Of a DNA stretch of 64,000 nucleotides, positions 21,012-35,176 are shown one piece after another. Origin of the DNA: Diphasiastrum complanatum. Lineage: Eukaryota > Streptophyta > Lycopodiopsida > Lycopodiales > Lycopodiaceae. The notes under the pieces are model-generated. The model made no database searches. It saw only the letters and a list, made by a program, of their open reading frames with translations, and had not been told where the DNA came from. The translations under genes and the position numbers were made by a program. Positions within the stretch are counted from its first letter, which is position 1, and every line of letters starts with the position of its first letter. The stretch covers positions 48,993,337 to 49,057,336 of the forward strand of contig CM055106.1 of NCBI GenBank assembly GCA_029204225.1, read 5' to 3'.

Positions 21012-22597
21012 TGTTGGAAGTATTTCTAGTTCGTACGGTAGCTAGATCTACTCACAAATATAGTATAGTGTAGAAGGGTTTGTCCACTTTCTAAGATCTA
21101 CATGAAGCTTACCATGGAAATGAAAAGTGCAAACAAAAGAGAAATGAGAGCACCAAGGCTTCCCATCTGGTGCTCGAAAAACAACTAAGGTTCATCGGCT
21201 AAGGCTTTCCAACTAGCCAATACTACTAAGAAATGAACTTTGCTAAGGCGGTATCCAAATAGCAAAGGTGACTAATTTAATTCCTACTTAACACCCAAAG
21301 GGTAATATAAATAAGATTGTTGCTAATACTAAGCATAGAACAAATAGAAAGCATGCCACAATATAGAAACTGATGAAAAGGAGGCAAGAGGAGGCCCGAG
21401 CACCTTCCCTCAAGCTATGCACCTTCCCAAAGGGAACACAAATGAAATAGAGTGATAATTCTACAAAATAGAGAGCAAGATAGCTTAATCTCAAAAGTGT
21501 TATTTACAAGAGAAATGCCTCCCTTCTTATAGCAAGAAGGGCCTTCCATAAGCATACACTATCTTATGGGATTAGTATTTAAACTAGCCATTCTAAGACT
21601 TCTAAACTTCTAACTTAGAACTTTAAAACCTTAAAATTTCTAATTCTAGACTTAGGATAGCTTATAATAACTTAGAATCTTTCTAAGCTTAAGTTTTCTT
21701 AAGTCTAAGTTAAAGTTATTTTATTTGTTTAAGCTCCTTACCCATGGACTTACAAAACACATGCCATAGTAGAAGTTTATTGGCAAATACTCATACCTGG
21801 GCTTACAATACACATGCCATGGAGTTTTATTTCTTTTTTTATATTTTTCACTGTGTTTGCACAATTGCTAACATCCTATAAGGCCTGTCCTTAGACTTAG
21901 GAGGGGGTACATGTACAATTATACGTTCAAGAGGAGGAGGTGGAAGAAATTTTTTTAATTTTTTTTGTATTTGCAAATGGAGCTTTAACAAGGAGGATGA
22001 AAAGGACAAGAAAGAGGAGAAGAAGGCACACACAGATCTATACTTGCAGCAGGTACAACAACCTGCAAGCACAGACTGTGTACATTTCTTTTAATATTCT
22101 CCCCTTCTTAAAATTTAGAAGCAAAGTTATGTTTTAAGATAGCTTTTTATGTTTACAATTGGAAAAGCTTTGCAAAACAAACTTTACAATTTAAAAATGT
22201 AACTTAGAAACTTTTAAACTTAAGCTGTTTGCTTCCGTCCGCGCAGGTGCCCGCAAAAGTATTATTATTATTTTTGAGTTTTTTTTTTTTTGCAACAAAT
22301 TTTACTGGGTTGCAAAAAATTTTCAACTTCCGACTCCCAAACCAAGTTCAGAAAACATCATTGGTTTCTAGAAAAAAACAGTTGAAAAAAAAGTCTCAAA
22401 ACCGACAAACTTCCACCATAGCTACCAAAGGTGGCTCATTTTCTATTCAAACAACCTCAGATTGAGACGAACCAAAAAGCAAAGTTGTTCATCTCGATTA
22501 AACAAAGATAACTAAGCCTTCCTAGAACATCAACCAAAAGCTTAAGCCAACCAAAAACTTTAGTAAGCTCGATTGCACCTTATATGCAATGATCGGT
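21012..22597 (-). repeat. Probable LTR and flank of the Tat-like gypsy element
   Basis: By position, the 5' LTR of the Tat-like element begins at 21012 and runs rightward, but its far end is not fixed because no second copy was found. Contents include AT-rich DNA with repeated TCTAAACTTCTAACTTAGAAC words near 21600-21720. No gene is recognised. Confidence 0.4.
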
Positions 22598-22925
22598 GGC
22601 TCTGATGCCAAATGTAAGAATCCCCATTGTTGATCCGGTCATTGCTAAAGTACAAATAGGTGACGAACACTACATTACCGCCCAACCATAGAGGTACTGC
22701 CACCTCACCCCAGTGCACTAAAGCCCTAGACCACCATCAAGTAAGCTCGGATCTCCGATAAGCCACGGTGTGCCATACCACCATACCTTACTCTCAATCC
22801 TCGCCTAACTACATGCTGAGTCTTAGATAATCATCCTGACCATAAACTTATGTACACTTTTGTATGCATGGATGAGAGACCCCATGCATCCTCCTCCCTC
22901 ACCCATGCATACAATTTTTACCATA
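22598..22925 (-). repeat. Primer-binding site and partial LTR of another retroelement
   Basis: On the minus strand TGGCATCAGAGCC (22610-22598) follows a CTTACA end, as at the junction of a copia-type LTR and primer-binding site. The DNA to the right would be the LTR. No coding region of this element remains to the left. Confidence 0.45.
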
Positions 22926-24498
22926 TAATGTTGAAAATTATATGCTAGCCCAAACCGATGATCCTCATCCTTTTTGTATAGATGCATTTAGTACACCAAA
23001 TGCTTTCACATGATGCATTTGTTACACCTGATGTTTAGCCGCTGTTAACACTGGCTGTCTTAGTGAAAGAGCACCTGCCGACTGATGTTCCCATAGCATT
23101 ACATCATTTGCTCCTACATTTCATGCCATATAAAAATCACAAAGAAGTTTCAAATAAGAGAGAAATTTGGTCTTTAGAAACGTGGCTAACTATAACGGCT
23201 ACATGAGAGCAGAAATGATATTCCTATAATGATACCAATGGCAGTCCGAGGTGTGATGTCAAAAGCCTCCGTCATCCCTGACATTCTCGCAGTTTCTAAA
23301 GATATTTATGTTTGTTTTTATCAAATCCGGTGCCATTCCTCTCATTGACTATTGAACCACTAACAGAATGCCATGCGTGCGTATCCGCAAGCCTGACCTA
23401 ATGATCCTTATCAAAGTCGTCGTCTTGATGCGCAAAAGAAGAAGCAGATGTAGAAATACTGAGGATTCTTTTCATAGATTTTGCTTGGCTTAAATGCCCA
23501 AGCCTAAGGTAAGCAAATATATTATTGCAATTCTGTCTTCTGGAATTATTATCGCTGTTATTAAGGGATTGGTGCCTTCTTATATTTGATTGCAAGATGG
23601 CTACTCTGCCTGCACGTTTAAGCAAGGAAGAGTATTATAAAAAGAATATCGACTAAGAAAAAATCGCATCATGCTCATGCTCATCTTAGAAATCCTTTTC
23701 ACTTCCAATAGAAACTGCCCTCAATAATATTCATACCCCGCTCTACACTTCTCAATTTCTGATCATCTTTTCACTGTATGAAAACATCTGATAATTATCG
23801 ATGCTTTCACAAATCTGAACCGAAAATGCATCAAAGAATCTGATAATGACTGTTGTTTTCACAACTCTGAACATCAAATGCATCAAATGCATCAAAGCAT
23901 CCAATGATTACTTATTATTGATGCTTTGATGAATCTGAACTCTTGAAGACTTGAAAGTAGCTCAATATGCACAATACATTTTGGCCCAAATGGAAATGGA
24001 AAAACAACCAAACTCTGTCCTGTTGAGGAGCACTTGAGAGGTTCATCCACCTACTTAGTACTGACTTCATTTATTAAATATTCATCAATCCGAATTGTGG
24101 AGTCTTAAACATTATTATTCCGCTAGAGAAGACGATCCCTATACATAGTATGGTTGTTCTTTACTGCCTCAATATCTTCAGAATGTTGTAAGAATCTTGG
24201 ACACTGATTGACAGGAATAGAGCCAGTTGAAACTATGAAACTGGGATGATTGTCCTTACATACCTACTGATTGATAAGTGGTTATAAATTTCATGCGTCT
24301 AATCCATTTTGAGATCCCGCTCAGTTCAAAATTCACATAATGGATAAGACGTCCATGATAACTATAACAAGATAAAATCTGAATTTTTCAGTTTTTTTTA
24401 CACAAAAGAATCGATCATTTAGTCGATTATTTTTTTTCTATCTAAACATCTTAAAAATCCTAGCTATGAAAAAACCCTAAAAAAATTCATCAAATTCG

Positions 24499-24510
<12 letters not shown>
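22925..24510. other. AT-rich DNA with a short tandem repeat
   Basis: No gene is supported. At 23788-23940 three diverged units of about 52-61 bases repeat the words TCTGATAAT...CTTTCACAA.TCTGAAC...AAATGCATCAAA. The rest shows nothing recognisable. Confidence 0.4.
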
Positions 24511-25109
<599 letters not shown>

Positions 25110-25110
<1 letters not shown>

Positions 25111-27430
25111 AAACTCGAATTTTTGGAGGTTTCAATTTTTGGAGTCTCGAAATTTTTGAAACTCGAAACTCGAAATTTTTCTAGACTCGAAAATTTCGAG
25201 ACTCAATTTTTGGAGACTCCAAATTGTCGAGACTCAATTTGTGGAGAGACGAATTTTTGGAGACTCAAGACACGAATTTTTAAACATATTTTTGAGGTAC
25301 ATTTCGAGACTTCAATTTTTGGAGACACAAAACTTTTGAGACTCAAAACTCGAATTTTTTAAGACTTCAATGTTTTGAGTCTCGAAATTTTCGAGACACG
25401 AAAATTTTGAGACTTGAAACTCAAATTTTTGGAGGCATTTTCGGAGACACAAAATTTTTGATACACAAATTTTTCGAGACTCAAAACTCGGATTTTTGGA
25501 TATTTCAATTTTTGGAGTCTCAAAATTTTTGAGACTCGAAACTTGAACTTTTCTAGACTCAAATTTTTGGAGTCTCCAAATTTTTGAGACTCAATTTTTG
25601 GAGATTCCAAATTATCGAGACTCAATTTGTATAGAGACGAATGTTTAGGACTCAAGACACGAATTTTTGGAGGTATTTTCGAGGTACATTTCGAGACTTC
25701 AATTTTTGGAGACACAAAGTTTTTGAGAGTCGAAACTCGAATTTCTGGAGTCTCGAATTTTTGGAGATTTCAATTTTTGGAGACTCCAAATTTTTGAAAC
25801 ACAATTTGTGGAGAGACGAATTTTCTAAGACTCAAGACACGAATTTTTCGAGATATTTTTTGAGACTTTAATTTTGGAGACATCAATTTGTGGAGACTCG
25901 AAATTTTCAAGACTCAAAATTTTCGAGACTCGAATTTTTGGAGATTTCGATTTTTGGAGACTTGAAACTCAAATTTTTGGAGTCTCCAAATTTTTGAGAC
26001 TCAATTTTTGGAGACTCCAAATTTTCGAAGTACATTTCGAGGGTCATTGTCAATTTGTGGAGAGAGAAATTTTTGGAGACTCAAGACACGAATTTTTGGT
26101 GGTATTTTCGAGGTAAATTTCGAGGTACATTTCAAGGTATTTTTGGAGACTTCAATTTTTTGAGACACGAAATTTTCGAGACTCGAGACTCGAATTTTTG
26201 GAGACTTCAATGTTTTGAGTCTCGAAATTTGAATGACTCGAAACTCGAATTTTTGGAGTCTCCAATTTTTTGAGACACAATTTGTGGAGAGACAAAATTT
26301 TGGAAAATCAAGACACGAATTTTTGAAGGCATTTTCGGAGACTTCAATTTTTTAAGACACGAAATTTTCAAGACTCGAAACTCAAATTTTTGAAGATTTC
26401 AATTTTTGGAGTCTCGAAATTTTTGAGACTTGAAACTTGAATTTTTTTAGACTCGAATTTTTGGAGTCTCCAAATTTTCGAGACTCAATTTTTGGAGACT
26501 CCAAATTGTCAAGACTCAATTTGTAGAGAGACAAATTTTTAGAGACTCAAGACACGAATTTTTGAAGATATTTTCGAGGTGCATGCATTTTGAGACTTCA
26601 ATTTTTGGAGACACGAAATTTTTGAGACTCGAAACTCAAATTTTTGGAGACGTCAATGTTTTGAGTCTTGAAATTTGGATGACTCAAAACTCGAATTTTT
26701 GGAGAGACAAAAGTTTGGAAAATCAAGACGCGAATTTTTGGAGGCATTTTCGGAGACTTCAATTTTTGGAGACACGAAATTTTCGAAACTCAAATTTGGA
26801 TGACTCGAAATTTGAATTTTTGGAGAGACAAAATTTTGGAATATCAAGACACGAATTTTTTGAGGCATTTTCGGAGACTTCAATTTTTGGAGACACGAAA
26901 TTTTCGAGACTCGAAACTCGAATTTTTGGAGACCTCAATGTTTTGAGTCTCGAAAATTTCGAGACTTGAAACTCGATTTTTTGGAGTCTCTCCAAAATTT
27001 CGTCTAAATTTTCGAGACACAATTTGTGGAGAGACGAAATTTTGGAGAATCAAGACATGAACTTTTGGAGGCATTTTCGAAGACGTCAATTTTTTAAGAC
27101 TCGAAACTCGAATTTTTGGAGACTCCAGATTGTCGAGACTCAATTTGTGGAGAGATGAATTTTCGGAGACTCAAGACACGAATTTTTGGAGGTATTTTTG
27201 AGGTACAATTTTCGAGACACGAAATTTTTGAGACTCGAAACTCGAATTTTTGGAGATTCAATTTTTGGAGACTCCAAATTTTCGAGAAACAATTTGTGGA
27301 GAGACGAATTGCGAAGTACATTTTGAGTATTTTCGAGTATTTTTGGAGACTTCAATTTTTGAAGACACGAAATTTTCGAGACTCAAGACTCGAATTTTTA
27401 GAGATTTCGATTTTTAGAGACACGAAACGA
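25110..27430. repeat. 2.3-kb array of short palindromic words
   Basis: The whole stretch is built from a small vocabulary: GAATTTTTGGAGACT, AAATTTTCGAGACTCGAAA, TTTGGAGACTCCAAATT, CAATTTGTGGAGAGACGAA and GTATTTTCGAGGTACATTTC. Several are perfect odd palindromes such as TTTGGAGACTCCAAA and TTTCGAGACTCGAAA. The anchor word CAATTTGTGGAGAGACGAA, with variants, recurs at about 25235, 25623, 25802, 26051, 26278, 26517, 27010, 27138 and 27288, so spacing is irregular and this is not a simple fixed-period satellite. All frames encode repetitive peptides by chance of composition; no real gene is claimed. Confidence 0.9.
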
Positions 27431-27604
27431 TGATGCCTTTGATACCAGTCGTTCTGGGATCAGATATAAACATTCATAGAAAGCATTCACTGGCTCCGTT
27501 TGAGTTAGATAGGTTCATGACGTTTTGATGAAGAACTAATTTCAGCCATCAATGGTCCTCTCTCTCGCTCCTTTGTCACTGCCATCTTCTTTTGATCACA
27601 AAAG

Positions 27605-28515
<911 letters not shown>

Positions 28516-28884
28516 GCTGGCCAGACCAACACTCTCTCTGTGGCCTAATTTAATTTATGAATGCAAAATTTTACCCAATGTTATAACTAACTTCCCACAA
28601 TAGCAAATACTTTTATAGATAACATCAAAAAATCATTGAATTTAAGGACGCTTATATTTAATAGTACCCTTAGACTTTATAAAAATAATTGATTTTTACT
28701 TAATAGGTGTAACGTTAATATTAAACATAGATAGTTTATGTTTGTGTTTTTACTTATACTTGTTTGTTAGGTAGAATTTGATCTTTTCGTTGATACTGTA
28801 CAATAAACCTAATGATTTTTGTTCTAATTAACAGGCCATTTCTATTTGAAAAACTGAAAAAAGAATCCATGTGGGTTTATCGAC

Positions 28885-29849
28885 ATGGACACTCCTGAGT
28901 GTGTGCGAAACAACCCTTTGTATATTACTCCAGAGCATGAAAGTAGGTCTGCAAGGAAAAGGAGATTAAATAGGAGATGCAATGCGGCTCGAAGAGCATT
29001 GTTGGCTGCATCTAGATGCCAGAGAGTTATCGAGGATACGGCATGTCCGAGTGCAAGTTTGGGGCCAGACTCGCGTAGCGTTGAGGGTGTGTCGGCCGTT
29101 ACTATTGATGTTGTAGGTAGTATTGGTGGGACGCCGGATCATGTTTGTTGTGATCCCACCTATAGTACGTTAGAGTTAGAGTCTGCATCGGAGAGGAGAG
29201 GTAGAGTAGAGAGAGAGAGATAAGAGCAAGGAGGAGACTAATTCCATACTAGTTGGAGCAGGTGCAGGAGTTGATTCATAGGGATGGATCTGATTTTTGC
29301 ACTGTTTCTGGTGTTGTTGATGATAGTGGAGTGGATATTGGTTTGTCTGTAGGTGGGCTTGAGTTGCCATATGATGTTGTGCCGAGTACATCTGAAGTAG
29401 GGTCTATAGGTGTCCATATGATTCCACCTGTTACAACATTGGATTTGATGTCCAATGTTGATAATATAGAGAGAGTTTGTCCGTTCGTGAGAGACAGAGA
29501 AGAATTAGAGGGAGTAGAATCGAATTTAGTAGCATTTGTTATACCTGAGGCTATGCGTAATCACGCATCATATAGGACTCCAGAGATAGAGTCTAGAACA
29601 GAGCGGGTTAAAAGGTTGCAACATAGATATTATGCAAGGAAGAGATATTTTGATAGGAGTGGTCCAAGATCGGTAGCTATCGTTACTCTAGAGGAAGTGC
29701 GTAGCAACCCGTCTTATATGACCCCTAAGGTAGAGTCCAAAATGGAGTGGACTCTAAGATTGCAATGTAGGTATTACGCAAGAAAGAGATATTTGGATAG
29801 AATTACGTCTACGCATGCTCGAAGAAGTTTGTTTGAGGTAGGTAGATAG
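28885..29849 (+). pseudogene. Helitron N-terminal repeat region
   Basis: ATG at 28885 opens a 112-codon frame; after a stop and frameshift a second frame of about 198 codons follows from 29253. Four diverged modules of about 20 residues are visible: NNPLYITPEHESRSARKRRL (about 28909), CDPTYSTLELESASERRGRV (29149), NHASYRTPEIESRTERVKRL (29559) and SNPSYMTPKVESKMEWTLRL (29703). Each is followed by Arg-rich sequence such as RYYARKRYFDR. They resemble the TPE-x-R-x-x-R-L arginine-rich repeats (STPR-like) found before Rep in many Helitrons. They probably bind DNA; that is inference. Confidence 0.65.
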
Positions 29850-32540
29850 TCTCAAACACCAACGTGTCATGATTTGGGAGGAATGGAGTTTGTTTGTAGT
29901 TGTCGTTCAGCCCTACAGTGGAAACCGAAAAAAAGTTCATCTTTTGTTGCATGAAAGGCAAGGTGCGTTTGCCATTGATGCCTTCGCCCCCTCTTGAGCT
30001 CCACGAGTTGTACACATCTTCTGATGACGTCGAAGTTCATTTTAGAAAAAATGTGCAAAGTCATAATAACTCATTGGCCTTTGCTTCTCTTGGTGTGAAT
30101 CTAGATAGATCCATTGCCAGTTCCATAGGTGGTGCATATACATTTCGAGTGTCAGATCGGTTGTATCATCATATTGGTGGTTTGTTGCATGTAGATAGAC
30201 CTTCTTTTTCACAGATCTACATCATGGATGGTGATGATCTACAGATAGATCAAAGATTATCTTTGAACCCCAAGCTCAGATGTGATGTTCTCTCTCTTTT
30301 GCAGAGCATGATGATGGAGGTGAATCCATTTGCTCAATGTTTTAAGAACGTTTCTCGAATCATGTGTAAGAACATTACGAAGGATATTCGTCTCCTCATA
30401 GTGTCTGGTTGTTCGCAGAGTAGAGCCAATAGGCAATTCAATGCTCCTACAAGCAATGAGATTGCCATGCTTATGCCTATAGATGAGACCCCAAGTGATG
30501 GAATGCGGGATATCATATTGTACTCCATTCAAGATGGTTTGCAGCATATTACGGAGCATCATTCATCGTATGACCCATTGCATTTTGTTCTTCTCTTTCC
30601 TTACGGTACCGACGGGTGGTATCAGGGGATCCCCCATGTGCATGTGAGAGAGGATTCACATGGTGATGATAATGATATTCATGGTGTACATTTTGACCCT
30701 CATGAAGAGCATTTAGAGGGTGGACACAAAGTTGTCACTATTCGAGAGTTTTACAGCTACCATTTTCAGGTTCGAACGGAGCATGTTTCACCTATACATT
30801 TGGGTGGAAGGCTACTACAAGAGTATACGTGTGATGTGGTAGCAAAAATGGTGCTAAACAACATGAACTATATCTATAACAATCGAGATAGATTTCGTAG
30901 AGAGATTCATAGTGGTATCGTTGATGCTCTTGGAGCTCATTCAACTAGCGACATAGGGCAACAGATAGTCCTTCCATCATCTTATATTGGTTCACCATGT
31001 CATATGCATCAACAGTACCAAGATGCCATGGCTGTCGTTAGGGAGTTGGGTTCTCCTGATCTGTTTATTATGATGAAAACAAACCCAAACTGGTTAGAAG
31101 TGATACGTGAGTTGAGATTTCAGCAGACACCCTCAAATAGGCCGGATTGGTTGTCAAGAGTTTTTAACTTGAAGCTCCAACATTTGATTCATTTGTTGAA
31201 GAAGAGATATTTAGGCGCATTATAGGAAGGCTTCATGTCGTCGAGTTCCAAAAGAGAGAATTGCCTCATGCCCACCTGCTGATTATATTAGAGGAGCGAA
31301 GCAAACCCATCACTGTTGGAGATTATGATTGTATGGTGTGCGCAGAGATACCTTTGAGGGAGGATGATCCGGAGTTGTATGAGATAGTGAAAATATGTAT
31401 GATGCACGGGCCATGTGGAACATCTTTTCCAAATGCGCCGTGCATGAAGATGGAAAATGCTTGAAAAACTATCAAAGGAGTTTCATTGATGAAACATCGA
31501 TAGTGAACTGGTATCTTTCGTATAGACATAGGGACAATGGAGTGAAGGTCCGATTGCATGGAGTAGATTTAGACAACAGGCGGGTAGTACCATATAACAG
31601 ATGGTTGACACTACATTTTCAGTGTCACATCAACATGGAGATATGCGTACACATACACAGTGTGAAGTAATTGTACAAATATGTGTACAAGGGACCAGAT
31701 ATGATTACGGCGGAGGCTATGGAGGTTGGTGGTCAGATAGCAGGGTCAGTGAATGAGATAGATCAATTCTTGAATGCTCGATATTTTTTTGCGAGTGAGG
31801 CTTGCTGGCGACTATTTGGGTTTTCTATGGGTGTTCATAAGCCAGTTGTGACCTGACTAGCAGTCCATCTTCCTGGACAGGTGTTGGTGTATTTAGTGAG
31901 GGAGCCGACTTAGAGGAGGTCGTAGATGGTCACTCAAGTACCACTTTGACAGCTTTCTTTGAGCTAAATAGAAGTGGTGATTCATGTGCCAGAGAGTTGT
32001 TGTACCAGAACTTGCCACGATTTTACGTTTATAACAGAACAATGTGAAAGTGGGCCCGTCGAATCAACACACAATCGATTCCAACTGTTGGTCGTAGGTA
32101 TTTTGTCCATCCGTCTGAAGGAGAGAGATTCTATTTATGAGTTCTTTTGGCTCATGTCAGAGGTGCAAAAAGTTTTGAGGACTTGCGCACCGTTGACGGC
32201 AAGTTGTTTTCGTCGTTTAGAGATGCTTGCAAGCAAAGACTTCTCATAGATGACATGATGGAGTGGAGTAAGTGTCTATGTGAGGCGATTTTATGGGGGA
32301 CTCCATCGCAGTTTTGACTCATGTTCGCTGTACTTCTCTTGACATGTTCCCCTTCCGACCCTTTAGAGCTTTGGAAGAGTATAGAGCCGCATTTAGTAGA
32401 GGATTATGCGCACGATTTAGGTCAACCAGTCATATGCGAGACCATTATTGTGAGCCAGATTATGGCCATTTGTCTACATTTGTTTGGATTGTTTTGAGGT
32501 GCTATCAATGTGTACTTGATTTTCAGGTTTGAGTCCGTAC
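29850..32540 (+). pseudogene. Helitron Rep/helicase-like protein (broken)
   Basis: Near 29870 the frame fragment LGGMEFVCSCRSALQW matches the Cys-containing block that starts Helitron proteins, followed after a shift by FCCMKGKVRLPLMPSPP. A 441-codon open stretch to 31225 carries DPLHFVLLFPYGTDGW, LLQEYTCDVVAKM and GSPCHMHQQYQDAMAVVREL, the Helitron_like_N domain. The HUH motif is at 31262 (PHAHLL), and the Rep tyrosine block LYKYVYKG at about 31671 is preceded by a TAA stop. Later fragments (FYVYN, RRYFVHPSEGERFYL, LLAHVRGAKSFEDLRT, LLIDDMMEWSKCLCEAI) match the linker before helicase. Several frameshifts and stops show it is dead. Confidence 0.85.
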
Positions 32541-32587
32541 TCAGACAGGGTTTCACACGTGGGATACTAGAAAGTACACCTACCTTC

Positions 32588-32741
32588 AATTAATGATTGT
32601 TCTTGTTAGGATTTTGTGTCTAGAATTGTTCTAGATTGATCTTAATCTCAAGTAGATTGATAGATCAAGTAATGTGACAACCAATCCCTCTTGAGGATCA
32701 GATTAGGATCCACTCTTGGTCCTTTTTGTACTTTTTGCACA
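32588..32741 (+). repeat. Putative 5' LTR end of copia element
   Basis: Sequence between the broken Helitron and a copia primer-binding site, ending TTTTTGCACA. It resembles the LTR at 8021-8321 in style but is shorter. Its left border is uncertain because no 3' LTR copy was found. Confidence 0.45.
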
Positions 32742-32754
32742 TGGTATTAGAGCC
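32742..32754 (+). other. Primer-binding site of copia element
   Basis: TGGTATTAGAGCC, one change from the standard TGGTATCAGAGCC, about 390 bases before the gag ATG. Confidence 0.8.
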
Positions 32755-33146
32755 TAGTACAAGAGGTTTTGTAGGCTGTAGGAACCCTTTTCACACGTGT
32801 GAGGCCATACAACTCCAGTTTTGACTAAGAAATTTCAAAATTTTGTAGAATTTGACTCACATACCCAATTTGAGTGACTTTTGGTGCAAAATCAAGCATT
32901 TTCTAGAGTTAATCTAATCCTTTGATTAGTTCTTGGATTAGATCAGCCAAAAAATAAAAAAATTGAAGCTTGAATTAGGTGCACTAATTGATCGTCTCTG
33001 ATTTTTTGAGTGTATGTTTCCATCATTCTAGATTTGTTCATGAGTAATAGGATTGAGTCTATAAGCTTTCTAAATTGCTAGAAGACTTTAGGTTCAGATC
33101 TCTTAGAGAAACCATAAGAGTTTCTAGTGCTTTTTCACATTCAAAA

Positions 33147-34250
33147 ATGGCATCAATGGGTGGTTTTTTGCTTGAAGCTAGTGAAAGACTTACATCCACT
33201 AATTATGCTACTTGGATAGTTCGAATGGAGTCTTTGCTTGTACTTCATGATCTTTATGACATAGTACTTGAGGTGGAAGTAGAAGCTCAAGGAGGAGTTG
33301 AATTGACTAAGTACAAAAAGAGATGTAGAGTTGCATTACACTGCATAAAAATAAATGTAAGTAATGAACTTTTGAGAGAAATCTCATCTTGTACCACATC
33401 CAAAGAGGCATGGGATTCATTAAAAGCCATTTATGGATCCAAGAACACTTCAAGGATACTCATGCTTAGGAATCAAATCCTTCAAAGCATGAAAGGAAGT
33501 AGTGAAAGTGCCCAAAATTATGTCTTTAGGATCAAATCTTTGAATAAAGAGTTATCTTCTATAGATGATAAAATCAAAGATGATGAATTAGTCCAAATCA
33601 TTTTGAATGGATTAGGAGATGATTATTCCAATCTTGTTCAAACCTTTGCTATTCAGGATTCACTTCCTAGTATTGAAAAACTTCAAAGTGTGCTTGTTAG
33701 TGAGGAGAGTAGAATGCTTCATATCAAAAGTAGGATGAGTTCCTTATCTTTGAATGATGATGATGAAAAAGCTAACTTTTCTTTGAAAGGCAAGAAGAAG
33801 AAGTTTCCATCCAAGAAGACTCAAGACATGGAGATGGAGAACAAAGATGGAGCATCAAGTTCCAAAGGCAAGAGCAAGAAGGACAAGAAGAAGCTAAAGT
33901 GTTTCTTTTGTGGAAAAAAGGACATTTTGCATCCGAGTGCTACAAGAAGAAGAATGCCCAAGAGAAGGACAATCAAGGCAATCTTGTGCTTGAGGAGGAG
34001 GAAGAAGGCAATCTATCTTTGATGGTATCCTCACCACAAACATCTAGTCAAGACACTTGGTGGATTGATAGTGGGGCAAGCTCTCACATGTCTCACCAAA
34101 AAGACTACTTTTCTAATCTACTTTCTTACAATAGTTCTAAGAGATTTATCTTCACTGGAAGTGATCAAGAATGTGAGATTTTAGGTGTTGGATCCATTCC
34201 TTTATGTCTAGGATCATCTAAAAAAGTAGATCTAGACAGTGTTTTTTAAG
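33147..34250 (+). pseudogene. Copia gag and protease, one frameshift
   Basis: ATG at 33147 in an AAAATGG context starts MASMGGFLLEASERLTSTNY, with WIVRMESLLVLHDLYDIVLE next. About residues 60-210 form the gag capsid domain (SCTTSKEAWDSLKAIYGSKN, YVFRIKSLNKELSS, IILNGLGDDYSNLVQTF). A Lys-rich linker precedes a CCHC zinc knuckle that is split by a frameshift at about 33915: CFFCGKK then GHFASECYKKK. The protease motif WWIDSGASSHMS is at about 34060-34095. A stop at 34249 ends the frame before integrase. This is one of the least decayed gag genes in the window. Confidence 0.9.
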
Positions 34251-34270
34251 TACCTTTAATTACAAAGAAC

Positions 34271-35176
34271 TTGTTGAGTGTAGGACAACTTATGGATAGT
34301 GGATTACATGTACATTTCAAGCATGGAGCATGTTTTATCTTGAAAGATGAAAAATGTATTGCTAGTGGTTTCAAACAAGAGAGGTTATTCAAATTGGATG
34401 CTAATGTGATGGTTGGAAGTGTGAACATGGCAAGGGAGGAGCTCACTCAAGTAGAATTATGGCACAAAAGGTTAGGCCATCCTAACTACAAAGCTATGGA
34501 GACCATGGTGACAAAGGAGCTAGCAAGAGGACTTCCCAAAACCATATCCAAGTGTGGCAAGCTTTGTGAAGCTTGTGGACTCTCCAAATCTCATAAGCTT
34601 CCTTTCAAGAGATCTTTGATAAGATCTAACTCTCCTCTTAACCTTATACACTCGGATGTTCATTCATTTTCACATGAATCAAATGGTGGAGCTCTAATGT
34701 ATGTCACTTTTATTGATGATAAATCAAGATACTCTTGGGTTTATCTCTTGTCTAAGAATAGTGAAGTTTTTGAGTCCTTTGTAAAGTTCAAAACTCTTGT
34801 GGAAAAGCAACTTAATACTAGCCTGAAAGTATTAAGAAGTGATAATGGAGGGGAGTACATCTCCAATAGGATGAAAGAGTTTTGTGAAACTAATGGCATA
34901 AAGAGAGAGTTTACTTGTACATATACTCCACAACAAAATGGAGTAGTTGAGAGAAAGAATAGGACACTATGTGAGTGTGCTAAATCTATGAGATTAGATG
35001 CATCTCTTTCTATTTCATTTTGGGGAGAAGCTATTTTATGTGCAAACTTTCTTTGTAATAGAATGACTAATAGTGCCATTAAAGGACTTACACCTTATGA
35101 AGTATTGTTTGGCAAAAAGCCAAATCTTAGTGATTTGAAAGTTTTTGCATGTACTTGTTTGTACATATTCCTTTAG
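34271..35176 (+). pseudogene. Copia integrase
   Basis: One open stretch of about 300 codons holds the zinc-binding domain (VELWHKRLGHPNYKAMETMV, then CEACGLSKSHKLPFKRS) and the catalytic core: NLIHSDVHSFSHESNGG (first Asp), TFIDDKSRYSWVYLLSKNSE, LKVLRSDNGGEYISNRMKEF (second Asp) and TPQQNGVVERKNRTLCECAK (catalytic Glu). All three catalytic residues are present. It ends at a stop after VFACTCLYIFL, where family members continue with a Cys/Val-rich stretch, so a small frameshift separates it from the next segment. Confidence 0.9.

Larger units (their letters stand above)
28885..32540 (+). mobile_element. Helitron, Rep-encoding 5' part, degenerate
   Basis: A plus-strand relic of a Helitron, a rolling-circle DNA transposon. 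It contains repetitive N-terminal modules, a zinc-finger-like block, the Helitron_like_N domain, the HUH nickase region and the start of the linker to the helicase. The PIF1-like helicase is not present: the sequence changes at about 32540 into the LTR region of a copia element. TC/CTRR ends and the 3' hairpin were not found, so the element's borders are unknown. Confidence 0.85.

Noticed and set aside
23398-23625. Minus-strand frame resembling a mitochondrial presequence (LKRAGRVAILQSNIRRHQSL)
   Set aside because: No ATG at its start, no splice donor before its stop, and no recognisable mature protein.
25123-27433. Many overlapping frames encoding repetitive peptides such as SIFGDTKFLRLETR on plus and SPKIRVSSLENFVSPK on minus
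   Set aside because: They arise from the palindromic word array, which lacks stop words by composition. Unit spacing is not a multiple of three and both strands are equally open.
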